Virus record (IMG/VR): IMGVR_UViG_3300035211_000046
Coordinates: 1 to 37,670 of that record
DNA from: a virus
Direction: 5' to 3' (one strand)
Length of the DNA stretch: 37,670 nt
Shown here: piece by piece, positions 1 through 6,776 of the stretch
How positions within the stretch are numbered: position 1 is the stretch's first letter
How the letters are laid out: each line of letters starts with the position of its first letter
The notes under the pieces: generated by a model
The model's input: the letters and a program-made list of their open reading frames with translations, nothing else
What the model was told of the DNA's origin: nothing
Databases searched by the model: none
Made by a program: the position numbers and the translations under genes

Positions 1-373
1 ATTTGCCATGACATGGTAGCTCTGATATATGAGCATTCCACCTTTTAATAAAAGTAACATGTTCTTTAGAACATGTTACAATATACTCTAATATTTCGGG
101 TAATCTTAATGTATCTTTTGAAATATACTTACAATGATTGCAAGTCATACATTTAAACATTTCGTCGTTTTCTGAATTATGATAAGACATTTTCATATGT
201 TTATGATGCTCCTTATTTAATTTTTCTGAATAATTTAAAATTTCTTCTTTTGTGCAATCTTCAGAAGATTTAATATTAACTATCTTTCTCTTATCATAGA
301 GCTTACACCAGTCAATATATTCTAATAAAGTTAATCCTCTTTCGATATCATTTTCCTTTAATAAATTAATCAT
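1..373 (-). CDS. Partial hypothetical Cys-containing protein
   Basis: Leftward reading frame whose ATG is at 373-371; it runs off the left end of the window after about 124 codons, so the C-terminus is unseen. The start is supported by a GAGGAG ribosome site lying inside the last codons of the upstream helicase gene, whose stop codon is only one base away, so the two are co-translated. The visible part is mostly helical and charged, with a CxxC-type cluster (C-M-T-C-N-H-C around residues 77-83) and further Cys and His residues, suggesting a small metal-binding element. I do not recognise the family. A 26-bp perfect inverted repeat (54-79) lies inside the coding sequence. Confidence 0.75.
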   Translation of the reverse strand, partial: MINLLKENDIERGLTLLEYIDWCKLYDKRKIVNIKSSEDCTKEEILNYSEKLNKEHHKHMKMSYHNSENDEMFKCMTCNHCKYISKDTLRLPEILEYIVTCSKEHVTFIKRWNAHISELPCHGK

Positions 374-374
374 T

Positions 375-1793
375 TTAAATCATCTCCTCATTAATTAAAT
401 GTTTTTGGTGTGTCCACCATCCCCGCTTATAGCCAGCTAGTTTTTGAAATCTTTTTAAATCATCTTCAGTGATTTTTATATCATTTCTTTCTTTTATTTG
501 ATGGTAGATTAAACCGGGTTTATAATTTTTTATTTCTACAAAATCAATAATTTCTCTTAAGGTTTTTAATTCATTAATATATGAAAATCTTTTGCCCCTT
601 AAAATGTCTTTTTTATTTATTTCTTCTAGCTCTATGTCTATAGTTACAGCTTTATTTTTTTCTTTGTTCTGATTAAAAACATGGCCGCAATATGGACATA
701 TTTTTATTCCTGAGTCTACCACTCTAAAACATGCCGGACATTCTCTTATACCGATTTGATTTTTTTCTTTTTTAAGTTTGCCTTTTAATGTCCATTCCCT
801 GTCATCATCTGGCAAACCATGTTTAAAGCAGTTACCTACATGATCTATAATAACGGCAGTCTTAGCTTCTTTGTAACGCATAGACCTCATTGATTGTTGT
901 ATGTATAAACTTAATGACATTGTTGGTCTTAATAGAATAACGCACTCACAATCAGGAACGTCAAAACCCTCGCCAAACAGATCAACATTTGTTAAAACTG
1001 TAATTTTTCCATCCCTGAAATCCTGTATTGCTTCCGCTCTTTCATTTTTTGGGGTATTTCCATCTAAATGTTTAGCCGGTATATTATTTTCATTAAATTG
1101 ATTTGCTGTGTTTATCGATGATTTAACCGATGCACAATAAACAATCGTTTTTTTACCTGAAGCTAATTTTAAATAGTTTTTTATTGTCTCACCATATATT
1201 TTTTTTTGTTCCATTAAATTTGTCATTTCATCCTTTTTAAATTCCCCGGCCCTAATATGTAAATCCCTTGTGTCAGCAAGTTTTACAGAATACATTTTAT
1301 AAGGGGCTAAAAAATAATTTTCAATTAACCATTTTATTTCTGGGCCCTTAACAAGATAATTGTATATTTCTTCTAATCCTTCACCATTTAACCTGATCGG
1401 GGTAGCTGTAAACCCCAATAAAAAAGCATCGTTAAAATATTCATATATTTTAGTATAACTTTTAGCCAAACAGTGATGATTTTCGTCTGTTATAATCACT
1501 GCTGGGCGTTTCATTTTTTCCAGTCTCCGGCATGCGGTTTGTACCATGTACAAATCAACAAGATCAAAATTTACATTAAACTTATCTAATGTATTTTTAA
1601 TTTGTTCTATTAGTTCCTTACGATGTACAAGAAATAATACTCTGTTGCCTTTGGCGGTCGTATCATTTATAATTTTAGCTAAGATAATTGATTTGCCAGA
1701 ACCGCAAGGGGCTTGGATACAAATCTTTCTATATTGTAATAAGTTTTTTTTAATTTCATTTATTATCGATATTTGATAGTTTCTAAGTTCCAT
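375..1793 (-). CDS. SF2 DEAD/DEAH-box helicase (SSL2/type III-like)
   Basis: 472 aa. Superfamily 2 helicase motifs are all visible: Q-type tip NYQ at 5-7, Walker A APCGSGKS at 28-35, the DEAD-box variant DENHH at 103-107, motif III TATP at 129-132, and in the second RecA-like lobe an arginine-finger motif QQSMRSMR at 299-306. A C-x2-C/C-x2-C zinc ribbon (C352, C355, C366, C369) follows the helicase core, and a helical tail closes the protein. Phages of low-GC Gram-positives often carry such a helicase next to a primase, where it is thought to unwind replication or recombination intermediates. Here it diverges from the AbrB/primase pair and is read from the leftward half of the palindromic promoter at 1813-1859. 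The role in replication is inferred from motifs and position. Confidence 0.9.
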   Translation of the reverse strand: MELRNYQISIINEIKKNLLQYRKICIQAPCGSGKSIILAKIINDTTAKGNRVLFLVHRKELIEQIKNTLDKFNVNFDLVDLYMVQTACRRLEKMKRPAVIITDENHHCLAKSYTKIYEYFNDAFLLGFTATPIRLNGEGLEEIYNYLVKGPEIKWLIENYFLAPYKMYSVKLADTRDLHIRAGEFKKDEMTNLMEQKKIYGETIKNYLKLASGKKTIVYCASVKSSINTANQFNENNIPAKHLDGNTPKNERAEAIQDFRDGKITVLTNVDLFGEGFDVPDCECVILLRPTMSLSLYIQQSMRSMRYKEAKTAVIIDHVGNCFKHGLPDDDREWTLKGKLKKEKNQIGIRECPACFRVVDSGIKICPYCGHVFNQNKEKNKAVTIDIELEEINKKDILRGKRFSYINELKTLREIIDFVEIKNYKPGLIYHQIKERNDIKITEDDLKRFQKLAGYKRGWWTHQKHLINEEMI

Positions 1794-1812
1794 AATATAC
1801 CTCCAAACTTTT

Positions 1813-1859
1813 TATTGACTATATATCTATTATAGTCTATAATAACTATATAGTCAATA
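1813..1859. promoter_or_regulatory. Palindromic bidirectional promoter
   Basis: Two promoters on opposite strands overlap completely. Rightward: TTGACT at 1815-1820, 17-base spacer, TATAAT at 1838-1843. Leftward: TTGACT on the minus strand (1857-1852), 17-base spacer, TATAAT (1834-1829). The whole element is a nearly perfect inverted repeat: 13-bp outer arms (1813-1825 and 1847-1859), 7-bp inner arms (1829-1835 and 1837-1843), centre at 1836. It serves the helicase to the left and the AbrB-like regulator plus primase to the right. RNA polymerase could occupy only one direction at a time. The symmetric arms would also suit a dimeric regulator such as the adjacent AbrB-type protein (inference). 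Confidence 0.8.
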
Positions 1860-1887
1860 TATATTATAATATTTTGGAGGTGTAACA

Positions 1888-2049
1888 ATGATAGTTAAAT
1901 TAAGAGAGGTTAACGGTGCTAAATATATGTTAATTAATAAACCATTAAGAGAAATATTGGGCATAGATAAAGAAGTTGAAATAAAAATTGAAAATAATAA
2001 TATAATAGTTAGTGCAATAAAGTCTGAAGACAAACAGAAAGAAAGGTGA
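1888..2049 (+). CDS. AbrB/SpoVT/MazE-type small DNA-binding protein
   Basis: 53 aa, ATG at 1888 behind a strong GGAGG site at 1876-1880. The short protein has the pattern of a swapped-hairpin AbrB fold: a basic first strand (KLREVNGAKYMLI), a helix-like turn (NKPLREILGI), then acidic-to-hydrophobic strands (KEVEIKIENNNIIV). Proteins of this class bind DNA as dimers and act as transition-state regulators or antitoxins. No toxin gene sits beside it, so a regulator is more likely than an antitoxin. Its stop overlaps the region of the primase start, so the two are co-translated. It is the first rightward gene after the palindromic promoter, which makes autoregulation an attractive but untested idea. 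Confidence 0.7.
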   Translation: MIVKLREVNGAKYMLINKPLREILGIDKEVEIKIENNNIIVSAIKSEDKQKER

Positions 2050-2054
2050 TGCAT

Positions 2055-4427
2055 ATGTTAAATATATCATATGACACAATTGTTAAATATAATAATTTAA
2101 TAAAAATAGATTCACTAAAAAATATGCCAAATAATTGGGTATTGTGGGGGCTTCAAGAAAAAAAGGATAAATTAACGAAGCCTCCAATAAACCCAAAAAC
2201 ATTGGGTTTAGCAATGAGTAATAATTCTAATACCTGGGCCGATTTTGAAACAACAAAATCGCAACAAATAAAAAATGTTGGCCGAGAAATAGAAAATAAT
2301 GGGAAAAAAACTATAATAGCCGGAATAGGTTTAATGTTACCGGGTACAAATTTAATATTTGGAGATATTGATAATTGTCTTGAAGATGGCAAATTAACAA
2401 ACACAGCAGAGGAAATTATTAATACTCTTAATACATATGTTGAAATTTCACCATCTGGAAAGGGATTAAGATTTGTCTTAATAGATGATGGAACATTTGA
2501 TAAATTTAGAGAATCTTTTAATTCTACCCATTATAAAAATAAAAATCCTCTGGAACATATTGAGATTTATTCTCAAAATGATAATAGGTATTGTACTTTG
2601 ACAGGCAATTCATATAATAATAATTTCAGTATTAATAATAATATGGCCATAAAAGAATTATATAAAAAGTTTTGGAAGAGACCGGAACCGAAATCATATT
2701 TTAATGTTAATTATAATACTGGAATTACTAATCTATCAGATCAAGAAATTTTTGATCTAATAATGAAGTCTAAAAATGCCAATAAATTTCAAGATTTATA
2801 TTACCAGCCCGGTCAAGATGGTAATAGCGAAGGAGATATGGCATTAGCGGCAATGTTGGCATTTTATACTAAAGATCATAGTCAGATTAAACGAATGATA
2901 ATAAACAGTTCAAGGAATCGGGATAAATTTAAAAAACATCCTACATACTTGGATAAAACAATAGAGACGGCCATAAATACCAGTAAAGGAAATTATGACC
3001 CGAACTATGGAAAAACTTATAATACAACGATAAATAATAATTGCTATGACAATAATATACGCAATGGAGATAATTGTCAACAATCAAAATCAAATAACCC
3101 TGTGGATAATGTGGATAACTTGGATTTAAAAAAAATTAAATGGCATCCTGACTTTTGTTTTGCTAAGATTGAAGTTATGACACCAGAAGGAAAATTAAAA
3201 AAGGTTTTAATTAGATTATCTGAGTTTTTTAAAAAATATCCCGATAAAGAAAGCCGGCCCAAAATGGTTGGCCTTGATATAATGCATGTTACGGAAAATG
3301 TGACATGTTTATTGAAGCATTATAACATTGTTTTAAAATACAATGTCATAAGAAATTCTTTTGATGTTTTTAAGGATGGTATTATTTCTAAATATAATTT
3401 AGAAACGTTTTTTGTAGAAATCCGGGATAAATGCGAAAAACATGAGTTTAACATTACTAAAGAGAAATTAACAGATATTTTAATTAAGATATCATTAGAT
3501 AATGAGTACAACCCCATAGAAGATTATTTAAAACAATCTTATCAATATTTTTTGGAAAATCCTGATAAAGATATTTTCTATAGATTAATGGATACTATAG
3601 AAAGTAATTCAGAGTGGAAAGAAAAATTTATCGGCAAATTTCTCTTACAAATGATATATTTAGTTTGTTCAGATGATGAAAGCCAAGCGGCAGCCGATTA
3701 TATGTTAGTATTGCAAGGCCCTCAATTTATAGGGAAAACTACTTGGCTAAGGAATTTATTGCCGGAAAAATTCCGGTCTAAATATTTCCTTGGTGGACGT
3801 ACTTTAGACCCTACAAATAAGGATGACAGGATTGAAACTCTGGCCAATTGGCTTGTCGAAATGGGCGAAATATCAAGCACATTCAGAAAAGCCGATCAGG
3901 AAGCTTTAAAAAATTTCATAACTGATTACAAAGATAAATTTAGGCTCCCATATGCTAAGGAAGCCATTGAGAGAAAGCGTAGGACTTCTTTGTGTGGGAC
4001 AACTAACGATAATGAGTATTTAAAAGACTTAACCGGGACTAGAAGATTCTTAACCCTCCATTGTAAGTCTTTTGACAAGGAAGCTAAGATTGATATTGAT
4101 ATGTTATGGGGTTATATGTATTCCCTTTATTTAAATGGTAAAACTTATAAATTTACTAATGAGGAAGTTATTAAGATCATGGATGATAATGAGGAATATA
4201 TAAATAAGCCTGAAAAATTATTAATGATTGAAGATACTTGGGATTTAAACCCGGCAGAAAATGAGGGCGAATGGCTGACAGGTGCAGAAATTTATTCTAG
4301 TCTATCAGATGACAGAGGGCTATTAAATAAATTCACAATAGGCCGGGAGCTGAAAAAAACTAAAATAAAAATTTTGAGAGATAAACACAGGAAAAAAGAT
4401 TTATTTTTTGTAAAATTAAAGGGCTAA
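2055..4427 (+). CDS. Primase-polymerase fused to VapE-type ATPase
   Basis: 790 aa from the ATG at 2055; in-frame starts at 2046 (GTG) and 2049 (ATG) also exist, but AGAAAGG at 2039-2046 is best spaced for 2055. The N-terminal third resembles NrS-1-like phage primase-polymerases: a WVLW...KPPINP entry, the acidic GDIDN motif (about 103-107), the SPSGKGLR loop (about 132-139) and the helical-bundle segment beginning SEGDMALAAML (about 258). After an Asn-rich linker, the C-terminal part is a virulence-associated-protein-E P-loop ATPase: Walker A GPQFIGKTT (about 555-563), NWLVEMGE, FRLPYAKE, GTTNDNEYL, DLTGTRRF. Such fusions prime DNA and load or act as the replicative helicase. It is followed by a terminator and the repeat-rich putative origin. 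Confidence 0.88.
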   Translation: MLNISYDTIVKYNNLIKIDSLKNMPNNWVLWGLQEKKDKLTKPPINPKTLGLAMSNNSNTWADFETTKSQQIKNVGREIENNGKKTIIAGIGLMLPGTNLIFGDIDNCLEDGKLTNTAEEIINTLNTYVEISPSGKGLRFVLIDDGTFDKFRESFNSTHYKNKNPLEHIEIYSQNDNRYCTLTGNSYNNNFSINNNMAIKELYKKFWKRPEPKSYFNVNYNTGITNLSDQEIFDLIMKSKNANKFQDLYYQPGQDGNSEGDMALAAMLAFYTKDHSQIKRMIINSSRNRDKFKKHPTYLDKTIETAINTSKGNYDPNYGKTYNTTINNNCYDNNIRNGDNCQQSKSNNPVDNVDNLDLKKIKWHPDFCFAKIEVMTPEGKLKKVLIRLSEFFKKYPDKESRPKMVGLDIMHVTENVTCLLKHYNIVLKYNVIRNSFDVFKDGIISKYNLETFFVEIRDKCEKHEFNITKEKLTDILIKISLDNEYNPIEDYLKQSYQYFLENPDKDIFYRLMDTIESNSEWKEKFIGKFLLQMIYLVCSDDESQAAADYMLVLQGPQFIGKTTWLRNLLPEKFRSKYFLGGRTLDPTNKDDRIETLANWLVEMGEISSTFRKADQEALKNFITDYKDKFRLPYAKEAIERKRRTSLCGTTNDNEYLKDLTGTRRFLTLHCKSFDKEAKIDIDMLWGYMYSLYLNGKTYKFTNEEVIKIMDDNEEYINKPEKLLMIEDTWDLNPAENEGEWLTGAEIYSSLSDDRGLLNKFTIGRELKKTKIKILRDKHRKKDLFFVKLKG

Positions 4428-4441
4428 TAGCTCTTTTTTTT
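4417..4441 (+). terminator. Rho-independent terminator after primase gene
   Basis: Stem AAAGGGCT (4418-4425), loop AAT, stem AGCTCTTT with one G-U pair, running into eight Ts (4434-4441). It begins inside the last codons of the primase gene and would end the rightward transcript from 1813-1859 before the repeat region. Confidence 0.75.
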
Positions 4442-4446
4442 ATATA

Positions 4447-4594
4447 AAATTGCGTCCAGTAATACAGCTACTAAAATTTTCCAATAATTTTCCAACAAGC
4501 TTTACACACTTTTTTTTAAAACCCGACAGTATTTACACACCTAAATTTTTCCAATAGTTTTTATTTTTTATAAAAATTGCGTCCGGTAATACAG
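4447..4594 (+). repeat. 21-bp direct repeat pair, 127 bp apart
   Basis: The same 21-bp unit (AAATTGCGTCC, A or G, then GTAATACAG) lies at 4447-4467 and 4574-4594, differing at one base. Each copy follows a T-rich, TATAAA-like tract. Between them are related short elements: ATTTTCC at 4476-4482 and 4488-4492 area, and TTTACACAC at 4501-4508 and 4533-4540 area. No coding sequence covers the region. It forms the left half of the putative replication origin downstream of the primase-helicase gene. Confidence 0.7.
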
Positions 4595-4634
4595 TACCTT
4601 TTTACCTAATTTTTGGAATATTTTTTTCCAATTT

Positions 4635-4915
4635 TTGCGGTAGTTGCGTAAGTTATGCGTAAGTTTTTTTTTAAAACCTACGCAAGGTTTAAGCCTTGTG
4701 GCTGTTGACTTACAATGTTTTTGCGTAAGTGCGGTAGTATATTTCCCTAAAAAAAAAGAAAAATTATTTATACATATACATATGTATATGTTGTGTTATT
4801 GTCTGGGTATTTAATAGAAAAAAGTGTCGCAACTACCGCAAATTTTCGCAAGGCTGATTAATACAAGCGTTGATGTATATGTTAAACTTACGCAAAAAAA
4901 ATTGAACCTACGCAA
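4635..4915. other. Iteron-like cluster, candidate replication origin
   Basis: A 9-10 bp unit recurs in both orientations. Forward: TTGCGGTAGT 4635-4644, TTGCGTAAGT 4644-4653, ATGCGTAAGT 4655-4664, TTGCGTAAGT 4721-4730, and TGCGGTAGT starting at 4730. Reverse: ACCTACGCAA 4677-4686, ACTACCGCAA 4832-4841, ACTTACGCAA 4886-4895, ACCTACGCAA 4906-4915. Forward copies cluster left and reverse copies mainly right of a 20-bp perfect palindrome (4772-4791) in an AT-rich tract. No gene larger than a few codons fits. Repeated sites, symmetry, AT-rich DNA and a primase-helicase gene immediately upstream are typical of a replication origin; this is inference from layout. Confidence 0.55.
4772..4791. repeat. 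20-bp perfect palindrome
   Basis: ACATATACAT is followed directly by its reverse complement ATGTATATGT with no spacer. It sits near the middle of the iteron-like cluster, within a purely AT-rich stretch that would melt easily. It could be a binding site for a dimeric initiator or regulator, or a cruciform at the origin. Confidence 0.6.
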
Positions 4916-5078
4916 AATATTTAACATCTTTTATAATATTTTACAGTAAATTATATTTATTTCTATATATGTTTTATTATTACATTATTGTTGTATTATT
5001 TACATAAATGGTAATTTGACAGTGTAATTTTTTATTGATAAAATCATATTGTTAATGGTTTTAAAAATTCTTGTTGGT

Positions 5079-5112
5079 AAAAAAACCGGGTATTTATATA
5101 TTCGGTTTTTTT
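5079..5112. terminator. Hairpin 1 (terminator-like)
   Basis: Perfect 10-bp stem (A7-CCG at 5079-5088, CGG-T7 at 5103-5112) with a 14-base loop. The 3' arm ends in a T-run and the 5' arm begins with an A-run, so it can terminate in either direction. It is immediately followed by an extended -10 promoter. Confidence 0.7.
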
Positions 5113-5113
5113 A

Positions 5114-5122
5114 TGTTATAAT
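5114..5122 (+). promoter_or_regulatory. Extended -10 promoter P1
   Basis: TG-T-TATAAT two bases after hairpin 1. There is no convincing -35 at 17 bp; the extended -10 would compensate. The transcript would be short, ending at the hairpin at 5166-5192. Confidence 0.5.
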
Positions 5123-5165
5123 GTTTACAGGATTAATTTTAAAATTTCTTTATTTATTAATTATT

Positions 5166-5192
5166 AAAAGGGCTATTTATATTAGCCCTTTT
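5166..5192. terminator. Hairpin 2 (terminator-like)
   Basis: Perfect 10-bp stem, AAAAGGGCTA at 5166-5175 with TAGCCCTTTT at 5183-5192, 7-base loop, T-rich 3' side. The next extended -10 element starts four bases later. Confidence 0.75.
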
Positions 5193-5196
5193 ATTA

Positions 5197-5205
5197 TGTT
5201 ATAAT
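5197..5205 (+). promoter_or_regulatory. Extended -10 promoter P2
   Basis: TG-T-TATAAT directly behind hairpin 2. The predicted start lies near 5212, just before the element GATATTTGATTA (5215-5226). A transcript would run about 90 bases to hairpin 3. Confidence 0.5.
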
Positions 5206-5269
5206 ATAACTACAGATATTTGATTAGGTTTTATAAGACTTCTTATTGATTATAGGGTAAGGATATTTT

Positions 5270-5300
5270 AAAAAGATATGTTGTTTGGGCATATCTTTTT
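5270..5300 (+). terminator. Hairpin 3, rho-independent terminator
   Basis: Perfect 11-bp stem AAAAAGATATG (5270-5280) and CATATCTTTTT (5290-5300), 9-base loop, continuing into further Ts. It would close the short transcript from P2. Confidence 0.8.
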
Positions 5301-5370
5301 TTATATTAAAAAAAAGTGTAAAAACGTATAATAACGTGTAGTAAATCATATTTTATTTATATTTTATTTG

Positions 5371-5379
5371 TGTTATAAT
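5371..5379 (+). promoter_or_regulatory. Extended -10 promoter P3
   Basis: TG-T-TATAAT with a predicted start near 5386, followed at 5393-5404 by ATATTTGATAAC. Upstream, AAAAAAGTGTA (about 5310-5320) resembles the operator repeat seen at 34951-34987. The transcript would end at hairpin 4. Confidence 0.5.
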
Positions 5380-5413
5380 ATAATTGAATTCGATATTTGA
5401 TAACAGGCTATTT

Positions 5414-5449
5414 AAAAGGGCTAGAGGATTTTTTTCCTCCGGCCCTTTT
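5414..5449 (+). terminator. Hairpin 4, rho-independent terminator
   Basis: 15-bp stem (5414-5428 with 5435-5449) with one mismatch and one G-U pair, 6-T loop, and a T-run in the 3' arm. Its AAAAGGGCTA foot is identical to hairpin 2. It lies between P3 and P4 with no gene in between. Confidence 0.8.
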
Positions 5450-5480
5450 TCATTTGTAATAGAAAATTGGAAAAAATAAC

Positions 5481-5509
5481 TTGAAAATGATGTACCTTTT
5501 TGATATAAT
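5481..5509 (+). promoter_or_regulatory. Promoter P4 for the small-gene operon
   Basis: TTGAAA at 5481-5486, exactly 17 bases, TATAAT at 5504-5509 preceded by TG-A (extended -10). This is the best promoter in the window. The predicted start (about 5516) coincides with GTTATCAAATAT (5516-5527), the reverse complement of the 12-bp element after P3. It drives the gene at 5546 and probably the whole early block. Confidence 0.85.
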
Positions 5510-5545
5510 ATAATTGTTATCAAATATTGAAGGGAGGTAAAAATT

Positions 5546-5716
5546 ATGGGAAATAAACAAAATCCAAATTCTAAAGATGCCAATGGCGATCATTTCTTCT
5601 TTGAGGGCACTCAGCCAGATATCAAAAAATCAACTTATAAAGAAAAAAACAAAAATGATAATGCTAAAATCGATAAAATAGAAGAAAAACCAGAAAAAGG
5701 CTCAGAAGGACTGTAA
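5546..5716 (+). CDS. Small charged hypothetical protein
   Basis: 56 aa, ATG at 5546 with GGGAGG at 5532-5537. Very hydrophilic and lysine-rich, with an aromatic patch HFFFEGTQPD near residues 16-25 and a repetitive Lys/Asn/Glu tail that looks disordered. It is the first gene behind promoter P4 and so is likely made early and in quantity. The stop at 5714-5716 is three bases before the next start, which shares the message. No family is recognised. Confidence 0.65.
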   Translation: MGNKQNPNSKDANGDHFFFEGTQPDIKKSTYKEKNKNDNAKIDKIEEKPEKGSEGL

Positions 5717-5719
5717 AAC

Positions 5720-6067
5720 ATGAAACAAGTAATAATAAAATTGGGAAGCTCTCTTAGCTTCCCTATTAATAACATGATAGTTAAAGAAGTAGAAAGAGAG
5801 ACGAAAAATTATTATGTTATTGATGGGCTTAAATATAGAAAACGAAAACATATAGTAAATGGGGTTATTGCATACAAGAAAAATGAATCAAGGTACTTCT
5901 CAGATCATTTGGTTTTGGATGCTGAAAATCCCGAAGTAATCGAAATACACAAACAAGCTTGTTTTGATTACTTCTATAACGAAATGTTAAAAGAAGTTAG
6001 AAACTTGCATAATCCCAAGTTTCAAGAACTTTATCAAATATGGAGGAAGCTAAGAAATGGAAAATAA
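5720..6067 (+). CDS. Hypothetical protein
   Basis: 115 aa, ATG at 5720 three bases after the preceding stop. The N-terminal half alternates hydrophobic and basic residues (VIIKLGSSLSF, then YYVIDGLKYRKRKHI), suggesting a beta-rich, nucleic-acid-binding-like surface. The C-terminal half is helical and aromatic (FDYFYNEML, FQELYQIWRKL). I do not recognise a family. The mRNA carries an 8-bp perfect hairpin at 5743-5763 inside codons 8-15. Its 3' arm, CTTAGCTTCC, is complementary to the GGAAGCTAAG element used in ribosome sites of several later genes. The 3' end overlaps the next gene and supplies its GGAGG site. Confidence 0.75.
   Translation: MKQVIIKLGSSLSFPINNMIVKEVERETKNYYVIDGLKYRKRKHIVNGVIAYKKNESRYFSDHLVLDAENPEVIEIHKQACFDYFYNEMLKEVRNLHNPKFQELYQIWRKLRNGK
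5743..5763 (+). promoter_or_regulatory. mRNA hairpin containing the antisense of a recurrent ribosome-site element
   Basis: GGGAAGCT (5743-5750), loop CTCTT, AGCTTCCC (5756-5763): a perfect 8-bp stem early in the coding sequence. TCTTAGCTTCC at 5752-5762 is the exact complement of GGAAGCTAAGA, found at the ribosome sites of the genes at 6057, 8849 and 12534. It could act locally as a structure near the start codon or in trans on those sites; both are inference. Confidence 0.45.
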
Positions 6068-6374
6068 AAGAAAAATGCCAGACCCTAAAAAAGTTATAAT
6101 TAAAATTGATGATTATGAATTTGAGGCCGGACAATATATTCTTATTGCCAAAGGTAAAAAGAATGATGATTGTATCCATTCATTAAGTATTATTTCAAGT
6201 CCTACCACAGGGGCCAATATGCTTGAAGAACTAGAACGACATAGCAATAATATAAAAGAGGAGCTTAAAAAATATAAAAAGAATGATTTTGAGCAATTTT
6301 TAAAAAGTATTATTAGTTGTGATGATTGCCCGGAACGCTTCGATTGTGATGATTACAGAAAAGGAGGAAATTAA
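6057..6374 (+). CDS. Hypothetical protein with C-terminal Cys cluster
   Basis: 105 aa. ATG at 6057 with GGAGG at 6042-6046 and the recurrent AAGCTAAGA spacer. The first half is beta-like (KKVIIKIDDYEFEAGQYILI), the middle is a charged helix, and the end has a C-x2-C-x5-C pattern (CDDC...FDC) that may bind metal or form disulfides. The N-terminal strand layout resembles the next gene (KKVEITLH...YRPNNYVVLFEG), suggesting an old duplication. Function unknown. It overlaps the preceding gene by 11 bases and lies 5 bases before the next. Confidence 0.75.
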   Translation: MENKRKMPDPKKVIIKIDDYEFEAGQYILIAKGKKNDDCIHSLSIISSPTTGANMLEELERHSNNIKEELKKYKKNDFEQFLKSIISCDDCPERFDCDDYRKGGN

Positions 6375-6379
6375 TAAGA

Positions 6380-6775
6380 ATGCTTAATAAAAATGATGAT
6401 ATTAAAAAAGTAGAAATAACCTTACATACTGATAATGGAGTTTATACATATAGACCAAATAATTATGTTGTTTTATTCGAGGGTGATATCAACGGCAATC
6501 TTGGCTTGATTGGTTCTGCCGATATTCTAGATATAAATGCCGCTAAACTGTTTGTATGTAAACTAATGGATATTGTTCAAAGTATTTCCGATTCAGTCGA
6601 GAAAGAAAAAGTAAAAAAAAGAGAACTCGCACAAAATGCAATGTGGGCATTTCCATATTTTGCAAATGATGATCTTGAAGGTTTAAGAAAAGACCCTCAT
6701 TATGATAAAGCTGATAAAGATATAAGATCAGCAATTGAAAAAATAATAATTGAAAATAAAAAAGGAGATAATTAA
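6380..6775 (+). CDS. Hypothetical protein, probable paralogue of the preceding gene
   Basis: 131 aa, ATG at 6380 after AAAGGAGGAA (6360-6369). The beta-rich first 50 residues follow the same pattern as its neighbour: a KKV entry strand, an aromatic strand, then Y-V-V-L and a segment ending in a helix. The C-terminal part is helical and charged (DSVEKEKVKKRELAQ, DKDIRSAIEKIII) and differs from the neighbour. No catalytic motif is visible. Its close spacing in a run of co-directional genes implies one transcript. I cannot assign a function. Confidence 0.75.
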   Translation: MLNKNDDIKKVEITLHTDNGVYTYRPNNYVVLFEGDINGNLGLIGSADILDINAAKLFVCKLMDIVQSISDSVEKEKVKKRELAQNAMWAFPYFANDDLEGLRKDPHYDKADKDIRSAIEKIIIENKKGDN

Positions 6776-6776
6776 A

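Larger units (their letters stand above)
5393..5527. repeat. Inverted pair of a 12-bp operator-like element
   Basis: ATATTTGATAAC at 5393-5404 and its exact reverse complement GTTATCAAATAT at 5516-5527; a shorter direct copy, ATATTTGATTA, is at 5216-5226. All three sit within about +1 to +15 of promoters P4, P3 and P2, where a bound repressor would block initiation. The binding protein is unknown. Confidence 0.55.

Noticed and set aside
54-79. SOS (LexA/DinR) box
   Set aside because: GAAC is present but the required GAAC-N4-GTTC spacing is not, and the site lies inside a gene rather than in a promoter.
1888-2049. MazE-type antitoxin of a toxin-antitoxin pair
   Set aside because: No toxin-like gene follows; the next gene is the primase, and the position at a divergent promoter favours a regulator.
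1854-2054. Minus-strand frame opposite the AbrB-like gene
   Set aside because: The plus-strand gene has a consensus ribosome site and a recognisable fold pattern; the minus frame has neither.
4447-4915. CRISPR array
   Set aside because: The repeats are short, in both orientations and irregularly spaced, without spacers of uniform length; no cas genes are present.
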